Below the pieces are notes generated by a model. The model was not told where the DNA came from, ran no database searches, and saw nothing but the letters and a program-made list of their open reading frames with translations. Below, in pieces: positions 1 to 7,144 of a DNA stretch of 35,987 nucleotides; position 1 is the stretch's first letter, and each line of letters begins with the position of its first letter. Both the position numbers and the translations under genes were made by a program. The stretch is from Pseudomonas fluorescens (lineage in GTDB: Bacteria; Pseudomonadota; Gammaproteobacteria; Pseudomonadales; Pseudomonadaceae), in contig NZ_LACC01000046.1 in NCBI RefSeq assembly GCF_000967965.1, positions 28,512 to 64,498 on the forward strand. Direction: 5' to 3'.

Positions 1-52
1 GCCTGATGAGTGGTGAAGAGCATTGGTGTACGCCGCTCTGCCTTTGCTTTTC

Positions 53-183
53 TGTAGGCGCGACGGTGCGGCGATCCGACCTGCTCGCGATGGCGGCCTG
101 CCAGCCGATCGAAATCTTTCAAGTGTACTGAGTACCTGTGGGAGCGAGCTTGGTCCGGGCGGCGTTCCGACGATGGCGGCTTA
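53..183. repeat. degenerate REP-like sequences
   Basis: Positions 136-150 carry the start of the Pseudomonas REP motif (ctgtgggagcgagct). The usual palindromic arm is replaced by diverged sequence. An upstream stretch (about 91-107, ctgctcgcgatggcggc) resembles the other REP arm, so this may be a decayed REPIN. The rest of 1-297 shows no convincing gene: codon use is poor and no recognisable protein appears in any frame. Confidence 0.45.
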
Positions 184-297
184 CGAGCCAACCATTCACT
201 TGCAGTTGTCCCAGCCCATTGGATTGAGCTTGGTTGGGCACTGCTCCAGTGATGGTAGCCAGACCACCGCTGGGTTGCTTCCATCAATGCACTCGGT

Positions 298-329
298 AAA
301 AAAACCGCGGCCCCCACCCGAGGCCGCAG
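298..329 (-). terminator. rho-independent terminator of the secreted-protein operon
   Basis: Read on the minus strand, a GC-rich stem (GCGGCC at 327-322 pairing with GGCCGC at 312-307) is followed by a run of seven T (304-298). It lies about 57 nt past the stop codon at 386. A second imperfect palindrome (AAGCCTG-CCCCAT at 344-356 against ATGGGG-CG-CAGGCTT at 374-388) overlaps the stop codon and may add structure to the 3' end. Confidence 0.8.
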
Positions 330-385
330 TTATCCATAGGGTTCAAGCCTGCCCCATCAACCAACGTGGCTAATGGGGCGCAGGC

Positions 386-2635
386 TTAGTTGGCGATCAC
401 CGGCACCGTCCGCACGGAGCCTTGGGACGAGGTGATCGTGGCGGTCGGGTTCGCCGACGGAACGACCGTGGTGGTGTTGTTCACCGTCAACCGCCAGCGA
501 CCGTTCACCGGTACGGTGGTGGTGCCCAGGGTGACCAGCCCGGTCGGCGTGGTGACCTTGATGGTGATGGTGTTGCCGGTGGTCACCGATGAGGTGCCGG
601 CAAAGTTCCAGGTGAAGCGGTTATTGGAGCGGGCGCTCACCGTTGCGGTGGTCACTGCGAAGGTTTCCGCTGCAGGCCGTGGCGAGACCTGCACCGTGAC
701 CGTGGCCGGCGACGTCGACTGGGCGCCGAAACTGTCCCGGGCGATGTAGGTGAAGGTTGTGGTGAAGGCCGTGGTGAAGGTGGCCGGTGGGGTATAGGTG
801 AGCACCGTGCCGTTACTGCTGACGGTGCCGCGATTTGCCGGTGGCTGAGTGAAGCTGGCGATCGAGAGTGGCACATTGCCTTCTGGGTCGGTGTCGTTGG
901 CCAGCACGTTGATTGGAATCGCCACACCCAGTGTCGTGACGGCATCGGCGACTGCCACCGGAGGCCGGTTAGGCGCCACGGTAATGGTCACGGTTGCCGC
1001 TGTCGTCGAGGCCAGGCCTTTGACGTCCTGGGCCTTGTAGGTGAAGGTCGTGGTCAGTGGCGCGTTGACGACAGCGGGAGGGGTGTAGACCACCGCCGTA
1101 GTGCCGCTCAATGCCACGGAGCCCTGGTCGGTGGCCGGTTGGGTCAGCGCGGTAATGCTTAGCGGCGTATTGCCGTCCGGGTCCCTGTCGTTGGCCAGCA
1201 GGTTGAGGGTGATCGGCACGCCGAAGCTGGTGCCGCCGGTATCGGCGACGGAGATCGGTGCCTGGTTCGCACCGGTGTCCGGCGCCGTGCCCACGACGAC
1301 AACGGGCTCGGTGTCACTGCCGCCGGCGGCGGATTTGACCGTAACGGTTGCAGGGGGTTGGGTCAGGTCAGCCACCGTCAGGCGTTGCAGGATTCCGGTT
1401 TTCGACAGCCGCCCGTAACCTTGGGCGACCATGTCCGGTACCACCACTTCGTCCGTGGAGGTGGCCTCGATCAGCAGGCTGTGGTTGCTCCAGCTGTAAC
1501 GGGCGGTCTGGATTTTCACCACGTCCGAGAGCTTGCTCGACACCGCGGTCGGGCGGGTGGTCCCGGCGGGGTTGGTGGCGGTGACTACCACGACCGGCGG
1601 CACCGTTCCGTTGGCCAGCAGATGCTGGGCGAAGAACACGCCGTTGTTGTCGCTCACCATGTTGGTCTGGCAAGGCGACACAGGCGGGCCGGGGACCAGG
1701 GCAATGCTTTCGCGAAAGCACAGGGTCGAACCGTTGGCGGCTTTGGCAAACACTTCGACCCGGGTGTTGTTGCCGCCGGTGCCGGCTATGCGGCGGTAGG
1801 TGGCACGGGTCATGTCCACCGCGGTTTGCGCGCGGTTGTCGAGCACCTTGCCGGACAGGGTGAAGAGGTTGGTCTGGAGGGTCCCGGCCGGACCCTGGAT
1901 GCGCACGAAGTTGGTGTTGTTGGGGCTGCCGGTCACGGCTTCGGTGAGGTTGGGGTCGCCGACGAAGGTTTCGACAGCGCCGGTGTCCGGGTTCACCTCG
2001 GTGTAGGGGCCGTTGACGCTGCGCAGGAACGGCCCGATCGCACCGTTGACCGCACCGCTGAAAACCCCCGGCGCACCGATGCCGACGTCCCTGGTGATGT
2101 TGATCGCCCGGCGGCCGGGGGTGGTGACGTTGACCGTTTCCACGCCATAGGGATGGGTAATGGTGTAGGTCCCGGCAATGGGAATGTTCACCCGCAGACG
2201 AATCCGCGCGAAGCTGATCTGGTCGCCATCGAGCGGGTTGCCGCCGGCAAATGCAGCCTCGATCCCGGCGACATAGGCGTCCATACCGTAGCCGGCGGTG
2301 TTGTTGGGGATGCTGGTCTCGGCAAGGAACCAGAAGGCTTCGTCTGGCCAGTTATCCGGGAACACCATCGGCAGGGTGTCGTCGAAAATGCCCGGCGTCG
2401 GCAGCAGGGTGCACATGTAGGCCGGTGGCACGCTGGCTCCCACCCGCGAACTGGCGGCGCGTGACTGGCACAGCTCCATCGACAGCAGATTCTTGTCCTG
2501 GTACCAGATCGGGAATTTCCCGGTGGCAAAGGTGTAAGGGCCGGGATCGACGGCGGCGAGTTGCGCGAAAGCACTGCCGGTGAGCGATAGAGTCAGTCCC
2601 AGGGCGTTGAGCGCCAGGCGTGGCCGTTTGTTCAT
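386..2635 (-). CDS. secreted Ig/cadherin-like repeat protein (paralogue of the upstream gene)
   Basis: A protein of 749 residues. The start at 2635 is chosen because AGGAGG lies 4 nt upstream and the reading begins with a clean signal peptide (MNKRPRLALNALGL..., likely cut after SAFA at residue 24). The first ~430 residues closely match the neighbouring gene: shared blocks include DPGPY, YMC.L.P.PGIFDDT, DGDQISFARIR, TYTITHPYGVE, GPFLRSVNGPY and FVGDPNLTEAVTGSP. I do not recognise this domain. Residues about 456-650 hold two tandem cadherin/VCBS-like domains, each with a (V/L)LAND.DP(D/E)GN..LSI signature and a F.Y.A.D strand. A Thr-rich domain of about 100 residues ends the protein. It lacks a membrane anchor, so it is probably periplasmic or secreted. 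It lies 35 bp after its paralogue and is presumably cotranscribed from the sigma-54 promoter at 4093. Function unknown; adhesive or ligand-binding roles are inference only. Confidence 0.85.
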   Translation of the reverse strand: MNKRPRLALNALGLTLSLTGSAFAQLAAVDPGPYTFATGKFPIWYQDKNLLSMELCQSRAASSRVGASVPPAYMCTLLPTPGIFDDTLPMVFPDNWPDEAFWFLAETSIPNNTAGYGMDAYVAGIEAAFAGGNPLDGDQISFARIRLRVNIPIAGTYTITHPYGVETVNVTTPGRRAINITRDVGIGAPGVFSGAVNGAIGPFLRSVNGPYTEVNPDTGAVETFVGDPNLTEAVTGSPNNTNFVRIQGPAGTLQTNLFTLSGKVLDNRAQTAVDMTRATYRRIAGTGGNNTRVEVFAKAANGSTLCFRESIALVPGPPVSPCQTNMVSDNNGVFFAQHLLANGTVPPVVVVTATNPAGTTRPTAVSSKLSDVVKIQTARYSWSNHSLLIEATSTDEVVVPDMVAQGYGRLSKTGILQRLTVADLTQPPATVTVKSAAGGSDTEPVVVVGTAPDTGANQAPISVADTGGTSFGVPITLNLLANDRDPDGNTPLSITALTQPATDQGSVALSGTTAVVYTPPAVVNAPLTTTFTYKAQDVKGLASTTAATVTITVAPNRPPVAVADAVTTLGVAIPINVLANDTDPEGNVPLSIASFTQPPANRGTVSSNGTVLTYTPPATFTTAFTTTFTYIARDSFGAQSTSPATVTVQVSPRPAAETFAVTTATVSARSNNRFTWNFAGTSSVTTGNTITIKVTTPTGLVTLGTTTVPVNGRWRLTVNNTTTVVPSANPTATITSSQGSVRTVPVIAN

Positions 2636-2670
2636 GATGCCTCCTGATGAGGATCTGGGCATGTGGGCGT

Positions 2671-4017
2671 TCATTGCACGATGACCACTTCTTCGGTATC
2701 GCTGCCGCCATTGGAGGACGACACACGAACCTGGGCTGGCGGAATCGGCGAGATGCCGGTGGCCAGGCTTTTCACTGCGCCGTCACCACTCAGGGCGCCG
2801 ATGGCGATGCCGGTGCCGGAGGTAGCGGTGAGCACCGGTGGCGACGTTTCATCACTGGTGGAGGCCACGATGGTGATTTGCCCGGTGCTCAGGCTGTACT
2901 CGGCGCGTGAGATCGTCACCAGGTCGGTCAGCGGCATGGGCAGGGTTGTCGGCGTACTGCTGGCGATGGCCAGGTGGTTGTCGGCGGTCACCTGCAAGGT
3001 GCTCGGCAGCGTCGGATTGTTCGGCGACTGCGCATACCAGTGGCCGGTGGTGTTCGCTTCGGTGAAGTTCAACACCGGATTGTTGCTGTCCAGGGTCACG
3101 GTGGCCGGTGGCGGCGGGGCCATCACGAACACGTCCTGTTGGGCCACCGGGGCGCTGGTGCCAGCTTGTCGCGAGTAGGTGCTGCGCTCGGCGATTACCG
3201 GGGTCGGCCGGACTACCTTCGACAACTTGCCCGATACGGCGAAGAGGTTGGTGCGCAAGTCCAGGCCATTGGGGCCTTCGATGCGCACGTAGTTGGTGTT
3301 GAACGGGCTGCCGGTGACGGCTTCGGTGAGGTTCGGATCGCCAACGAACTGTTCGGCCTGGCCAGTGCTCGGGTTGGTCTCGGCGTAGGGGCCATTGACG
3401 CTGCGCAGGAACGGCCCGACGTCGCCCTTGAGCGCGCCATTGTAGGTTTTTGGCGCACCGATACCGATGTCCCGGGTCATGTTGATCGCCCGCCGGCCGG
3501 GAGTGTCGACGTTGAACACTTCGACGCCGTAGGGGTGGGTGATGACGTAAGTGCCGGCGGTGGGCACGTCGATGCGAACACGAATACGGGCGAAGCTGAT
3601 CTGGTCACCGTCCAGTGGATCCCCACCACTGAAGGCTGCTTCGAGCGCCGAGACATAAGTCAGGTCAATGCCTCGGGCGGCATCGACAATGGTCGTTTCG
3701 CCAGTGGCCCAGAACGCTTCGTCGGGGAAATTGGTCGGGAAGACCAACGGTTGGGTGTCATCGAAAATGCCGGGATTAGGGATCAGCGAGCACATGTAAG
3801 TCGGGGCGCCTGGTGCGCTGGAAACCCTGGAACTGACAGCCTTTGATAAACACAGGTCAAGGGTTCGGCCATGGCTGTCTTGATACCAGGAGGCGAAGTT
3901 GCCATTGGCTGGCAGGTAGGGTCCGGGATCTACGGCAAACAGCGCTGCCTGGGCAATGCCTTGGGCTAGAGCGGTGATAACCAGGGCAGTCGCGGTTTTG
4001 CACAGTAACGGGTGCAT
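2671..4017 (-). CDS. secreted protein of unknown function, first of a paralogous pair
   Basis: A protein of 448 residues starting at 4017, with GAGGGAA upstream and a signal peptide (MHPLLCKTATALVITALAQGIAQA, cut near residue 23). The mature N-terminus begins ALFAVDPGPY, as in the downstream paralogue. The conserved blocks SWYQD, YMCSLIPNPGIFDDTQ, DEAFW, DGDQISFARIRVR, TYVITHPYGVEVFNVDTPGRRAINMTRDIGIGAP and GPFLRSVNGPYAE are all present. It ends about residue 448 with NGGSDTEEVVIVQ; the paralogue has a matching GGSDTEPVVVVG at the same point and then continues into two cadherin-like domains. This is thus the short version of one architecture, made by duplication. It is the first gene after a strong sigma-54 promoter candidate, divergent from a histidine kinase gene. 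No enzyme motif was recognised. Confidence 0.85.
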   Translation of the reverse strand: MHPLLCKTATALVITALAQGIAQAALFAVDPGPYLPANGNFASWYQDSHGRTLDLCLSKAVSSRVSSAPGAPTYMCSLIPNPGIFDDTQPLVFPTNFPDEAFWATGETTIVDAARGIDLTYVSALEAAFSGGDPLDGDQISFARIRVRIDVPTAGTYVITHPYGVEVFNVDTPGRRAINMTRDIGIGAPKTYNGALKGDVGPFLRSVNGPYAETNPSTGQAEQFVGDPNLTEAVTGSPFNTNYVRIEGPNGLDLRTNLFAVSGKLSKVVRPTPVIAERSTYSRQAGTSAPVAQQDVFVMAPPPPATVTLDSNNPVLNFTEANTTGHWYAQSPNNPTLPSTLQVTADNHLAIASSTPTTLPMPLTDLVTISRAEYSLSTGQITIVASTSDETSPPVLTATSGTGIAIGALSGDGAVKSLATGISPIPPAQVRVSSSNGGSDTEEVVIVQ

Positions 4018-4076
4018 GAGTATTCCCTCTGTCGAAGTACCTGCCCCTGGGGGTGGGCCAGTTGGCATGGGTGTTT

Positions 4077-4093
4077 GGCAACTTCCATACCAA
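4077..4093 (-). promoter_or_regulatory. sigma-54 promoter candidate for the secreted-protein pair
   Basis: On the minus strand the sequence is TTGGTATGGAAGTTGCC. It has the -24 GG and -12 GC dinucleotides exactly 10 nt apart and a perfect TTGC -12 box; the -24 box keeps TTGG but has TAT for CAC. Transcription would start near 4066, giving a leader of about 50 nt to the ATG at 4017. Confidence 0.65.
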
Positions 4094-4216
4094 TCGGCGA
4101 AAACGCCCGTAAGAAGCCCGCAGTAAAGGCCTTGGCGCAATCGTTGGCGGCAAATCCGGACGTTATGGCGCGGGCAACTTTCCCCGACTATGGGGGGGCG
4201 GTGCCGCGGGGCGGGT

Positions 4217-4233
4217 GGGGTATCGCAGTCCCC
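4217..4233. promoter_or_regulatory. candidate activator-binding site in the divergent region
   Basis: GGGGTATCGCAGTCCCC has GGGG/CCCC ends and shares the GGGTATC...TCCCC pattern with a site upstream of the SCO-cytochrome gene (5770-5783). It lies about 125 bp upstream of the -24 box at 4091, a normal enhancer distance, and about 65 bp before the kinase start. A second shared pattern, TTTCCCCG(A/G).(C/T)AT, occurs nearby at about 4179-4191. The sites are inferred from sequence comparison only. Confidence 0.35.
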
Positions 4234-4296
4234 AGGTTCGGGCAATCGGCCATGGCTGGGCTATAAACCTATAGGGGGTGTCCGGGAACCGTGTCC

Positions 4297-5742
4297 ATGA
4301 ACACAATCGCCAAAGTACTTGCGACCGACAGCGAAGTTCGCTTGAACACGCGCAAGGAGCCGTTCAATCTGCTGCGCTGGTTTTCGCTGATCAGCATGGT
4401 GGTGATCGGCACGGTGGCGGTGGCGCTGGGGGCGGTGTCCACGCGGTTCGTGATTACCGAAAGCGTGCAGCGCGATGCGCTATTGACCTCACAATTCATT
4501 CAGGCGATTGCCTCGGCCGAGGTGCGCCATGTGTCGATTCCCAACGTCAGGACCATGGGCGAGTTGCTCGACCCACGCAAAGACAAGGACTTTCCCGACG
4601 TCGACCCGCTGTCCCGTGCCAGTGCCCGCGGTGAATTCCTCGACCATATCGCGAACTTGCCGGACGTGATCCTGGTCAACATCTACGCCCCCGACCGCAT
4701 GGTGATCTGGTCGACCAATCCGGCCTTGATGGGCATCACGATCCGTGCCGATGAAGACCTCGACCGGGCATTCAACGCAAAGACTTCAGTGTCGACCAGT
4801 TTCCACGGCGTGGGCAAATCCCGCATGGAGCAGAAGTTCCTGGAACCACCCAAATACACCTTCATCGAAAACTACATTCCCCTGTTCGACGCCGATGGCA
4901 GCACCGTCACGGCGATGGTCGAGATCTACAAGGAACCGCAAGACCTGATCAACCGCATGGAGCGCGGCCTGGTGCTGATCTGGCTGGCGACTGCCTTGGG
5001 CGGCGGCCTGATTTACCTGGGGCTGTACTGGATCGTGCGGCGGGCGGCGATCCTGCTGGCGACGCAGCAGAAGCAATTGATCACCAACGAAACCTTTGTC
5101 GCTCTGGGCGAAGTGTCCTCGGCGGTCGCCCACAGTCTGCGCAATCCGTTGGCGAACATCCGTTCGAGCGCCGAGCTGGCGATAGAGTTCGACAGCGGTC
5201 CGGCGCACAGGAACATCAACGACATCATTGGTCAGGTCGATCGCATGTCGACATGGGTACGGGAGTTGCTCCAGTCCCTGCGACCGCTCAATGACGAGGC
5301 GGAACCGGTGAACCTGGTAGCGGCACTGCATGACAGCCTGATGGCTTACGAGCACCAGATCGGCAGGGCTAGCGTCAACGTGGTGTTCGAGCCGGACCAG
5401 ACGCCCATGGTGCTGAGCCAGCACGTGCAACTGACCCAGATCCTCAACAGCCTGCTGTCCAATGCGGTGGAAGCCATGGACGGCGGCGGCACCCTGACCA
5501 TCCGGATCGAACCGCGCGATGCCCAGCGCGTCAGCGTGAGGGTGAGCGATACCGGCAAAGGCATGAGCGAAGAACAGCGCGCCATGGCCTTCCGGCCGTT
5601 TTTCACCACCAAACAGGGCGGGCTGGGCGTCGGGCTGGTGCTGGTCAAGCGGATCATGGAGCGATTTGGCGGTGCGGTGACCCTCGACAGCAGTGAAGGC
5701 GAGGGCACCACTGTGCGCCTGTCGTTTTTTCTGGCCCCCTGA
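4297..5742 (+). CDS. membrane sensor histidine kinase (first of two paralogues)
   Basis: About 481 residues from ATG 4297 (GGGA 9 nt upstream); a GTG at 4291 would add two residues. Order of parts: cytoplasmic N-tail with the block FNLLRWFSL, transmembrane helix about 29-49, periplasmic sensor domain of about 180 residues, second helix (LVLIWLATALGGGLIYLGLYWIV), then HisKA with the phosphoacceptor His279 in AVAHSLRNPLANIRSSAEL, and HATPase_c with the N box (LLSNAVEAMDGGG), G1 box (VSDTGKGM) and G2 box (GGLGVGLVLVKRI). No HAMP or PAS domain is evident. It is highly similar along its whole length to the kinase at 7145-8638, including the sensor domain, so the pair may sense related signals or form heterodimers. 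No response regulator lies beside it other than the NtrC-type protein at 8607, its likely partner. Confidence 0.92.
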   Translation: MNTIAKVLATDSEVRLNTRKEPFNLLRWFSLISMVVIGTVAVALGAVSTRFVITESVQRDALLTSQFIQAIASAEVRHVSIPNVRTMGELLDPRKDKDFPDVDPLSRASARGEFLDHIANLPDVILVNIYAPDRMVIWSTNPALMGITIRADEDLDRAFNAKTSVSTSFHGVGKSRMEQKFLEPPKYTFIENYIPLFDADGSTVTAMVEIYKEPQDLINRMERGLVLIWLATALGGGLIYLGLYWIVRRAAILLATQQKQLITNETFVALGEVSSAVAHSLRNPLANIRSSAELAIEFDSGPAHRNINDIIGQVDRMSTWVRELLQSLRPLNDEAEPVNLVAALHDSLMAYEHQIGRASVNVVFEPDQTPMVLSQHVQLTQILNSLLSNAVEAMDGGGTLTIRIEPRDAQRVSVRVSDTGKGMSEEQRAMAFRPFFTTKQGGLGVGLVLVKRIMERFGGAVTLDSSEGEGTTVRLSFFLAP

Positions 5743-5750
5743 AAACGGGG

Positions 5751-5801
5751 ATGACCTACCCCCAACATCGGGTATCAATCCCCGGTCATTTCCCCGGTCA
5801 T
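5751..5801. promoter_or_regulatory. candidate enhancer array upstream of the SCO-cytochrome gene
   Basis: CCCCGGTCAT occurs twice 12 bp apart (5780-5789, 5792-5801). An inverted ATGACC half lies at 5751-5756. Between them is GGGTATCAATCCCC (5770-5783), related to 4217-4233 and 7072-7084. The array is about 70-120 bp upstream of the sigma-54 promoter at 5870, where an NtrC-family activator would be expected to bind. This is an inference from spacing and repeat structure. Confidence 0.4.
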
Positions 5802-5869
5802 CGCCCATTGATTTTGATAAATCATTGTTTTGTCGAGTGTTAGTACGTTTTTATAAAAAAAACACATGA

Positions 5870-5886
5870 TTGGCGAGGTCCTTGCA
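5870..5886 (+). promoter_or_regulatory. sigma-54 promoter of the SCO-cytochrome gene
   Basis: TTGGCGAGGTCCTTGCA matches the -24/-12 consensus well: TTGGC at -24, TTGCA at -12, and GG to GC spacing of exactly 10 nt. Transcription would start near 5897, about 28 nt before the GTG/ATG start. An A/T-rich tract (5850-5863) lies just upstream, which could help DNA bending. Confidence 0.75.
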
Positions 5887-5924
5887 AAACCACCATCACC
5901 CCCTTCACCACATCGAGGCGGCTG

Positions 5925-7043
5925 GTGATGGAAAAAAAAGAGATGCATTCACCACGCTCGCGAGCCTTGGGCATGCACCTGGTGCTGATGCTGGTGACCG
6001 GTTTGCTGGCCAGCCAGATGCTGGTCGCCAGCCAGCCGACGTCGACGCCCCCACCTGCTCCGGCATCCACTGCCGAATCCGCTGTCGTTGAAGCCGTCAC
6101 CCCGTGGGGTGCCGACTATTTTCCCAACACCCCGTTGACCGACCAGGACGGACAGCCGCTGCATTTTTTCGATGACTTGATCAAAGACAAGGTGGTGGTG
6201 ATCAACTTCATCTTCACCTCGTGCAGCGACTCCTGCCCCCTGGAAACCGCGCGCTTGCGCCAGGTGCAAAAACTGTTGGGGGATCGGGTCGGCAAGGACA
6301 TCTTCTTCTACTCCATCAGCATCGATCCCTTGAGTGATACCCCCGAGGTGCTCAAGGCCTATGCGCAACGCTTCCAGGTCGGGCCCGGGTGGAAATTCCT
6401 CACCGGGGAGTTCGCCGACGTCACCGACCTGCGCAAAAAACTGGGGCTGTTCATCGAAGGCGTCGATAACGGGCGCAACAAGGACCACAACCTGAGCCTG
6501 ATCGTCGGCAACCAGGCTACGGGCCGCTGGATGAAAGCCTCTCCCTTCGAAAATCCGTGGATTCTGGCCGACCAACTGGCCAATACCCTGCATAACTGGA
6601 AACAGCCCAGTGTGGAAGAAAGTTATGCCGATGCACCGGAAATTCGCCCACCGAGCAATGGCGAAGAGCTGTTTCGCACCCGCTGCGCGTCTTGCCACAG
6701 CCTCGGTCCGCTGGACGGGCAGGGCATCGGTCTGCGCAGCATCGGCCCGGACCTGATCGGCGTGACCTATCAGCGCGATCCGGCCTGGCTCATCCGCTGG
6801 ATCCGCGAACCTGACCGCATGCTCGCGGAAAAGGACCCGATCGCGATGGAACTGTTCGAGCGCTACAACAGGATCTCGATGCCCAATTTGCGGCTGGATC
6901 CGCATTCCGCCCAGTCCCTCATCGATTTCCTGAAAGAAGAAACCGACCGTCAACATCCGCCAGCGGCGCCATTGGTCAGTGGTAACGAGGAGCCCGAACA
7001 CCATCATTCGGGCGCGCAACCCGAGACACCCCGGGTGCAATAG
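5925..7043 (+). CDS. SCO1/SenC thioredoxin-fold protein fused to cytochrome c
   Basis: About 372 residues; GTG 5925 and ATG 5928 share a GAGG box, and ATG 5943 is a third possible start. A hydrophobic N-terminal segment (LVLMLVTGLLASQMLVAS) serves as membrane anchor or signal peptide, followed by a Pro/Ala-rich linker. Residues about 55-215 are a SCO domain with the copper/thiol motif CSDSC (Cys100, Cys104) and a downstream His188 in KDHNLSL, the usual three ligands. Residues about 240-340 are a class I cytochrome c domain with CASCH (Cys254, Cys257, His258) and a probable axial Met319 in ISMPNL. SCO proteins normally deliver copper or reduce thiols for cytochrome oxidase assembly, but no oxidase gene is here. 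The gene lies between two sensor kinases under its own sigma-54 promoter, so a redox-relay or sensing accessory role is plausible but unproven. Confidence 0.9.
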   Translation: MMEKKEMHSPRSRALGMHLVLMLVTGLLASQMLVASQPTSTPPPAPASTAESAVVEAVTPWGADYFPNTPLTDQDGQPLHFFDDLIKDKVVVINFIFTSCSDSCPLETARLRQVQKLLGDRVGKDIFFYSISIDPLSDTPEVLKAYAQRFQVGPGWKFLTGEFADVTDLRKKLGLFIEGVDNGRNKDHNLSLIVGNQATGRWMKASPFENPWILADQLANTLHNWKQPSVEESYADAPEIRPPSNGEELFRTRCASCHSLGPLDGQGIGLRSIGPDLIGVTYQRDPAWLIRWIREPDRMLAEKDPIAMELFERYNRISMPNLRLDPHSAQSLIDFLKEETDRQHPPAAPLVSGNEEPEHHHSGAQPETPRVQ

Positions 7044-7071
7044 TGTCAAAAAAATTACGCGGGCCGGTCAA

Positions 7072-7084
7072 GGCTATCAATGCC
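7072..7084. promoter_or_regulatory. candidate activator site upstream of the second kinase
   Basis: GGCTATCAATGCC matches GGGTATCAATCCC at 5770 in 11 of 13 positions. It lies 61 bp before the kinase start and 29 bp after the SCO-cytochrome stop codon. No convincing sigma-54 or sigma-70 promoter is seen beside it. Confidence 0.3.
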
Positions 7085-7144
7085 ACCTACACTGATCCTG
7101 AAAGCGGCTGAACAGGCTCGATTTCAAGCATCCAGGACACAGCC

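Noticed and set aside
189..297. Minus-strand reading WLPSLEQCPTKLNPMGWDN, faintly like the LP..P.LNP.E end of IS630 transposases
   Set aside because: Too short and interrupted by a stop codon just after; no inverted repeats or other transposase motifs around it.
4786..5808. Long open frame antisense to the first kinase (340 codons)
   Set aside because: A shadow of high-GC coding sequence; the sense strand has a full histidine kinase with all motifs.
7059..7075. Possible sigma-54 promoter before the second kinase (GG and GC 10 nt apart)
   Set aside because: Neither the TTGG nor the TTGC box is present; spacing alone is not enough.
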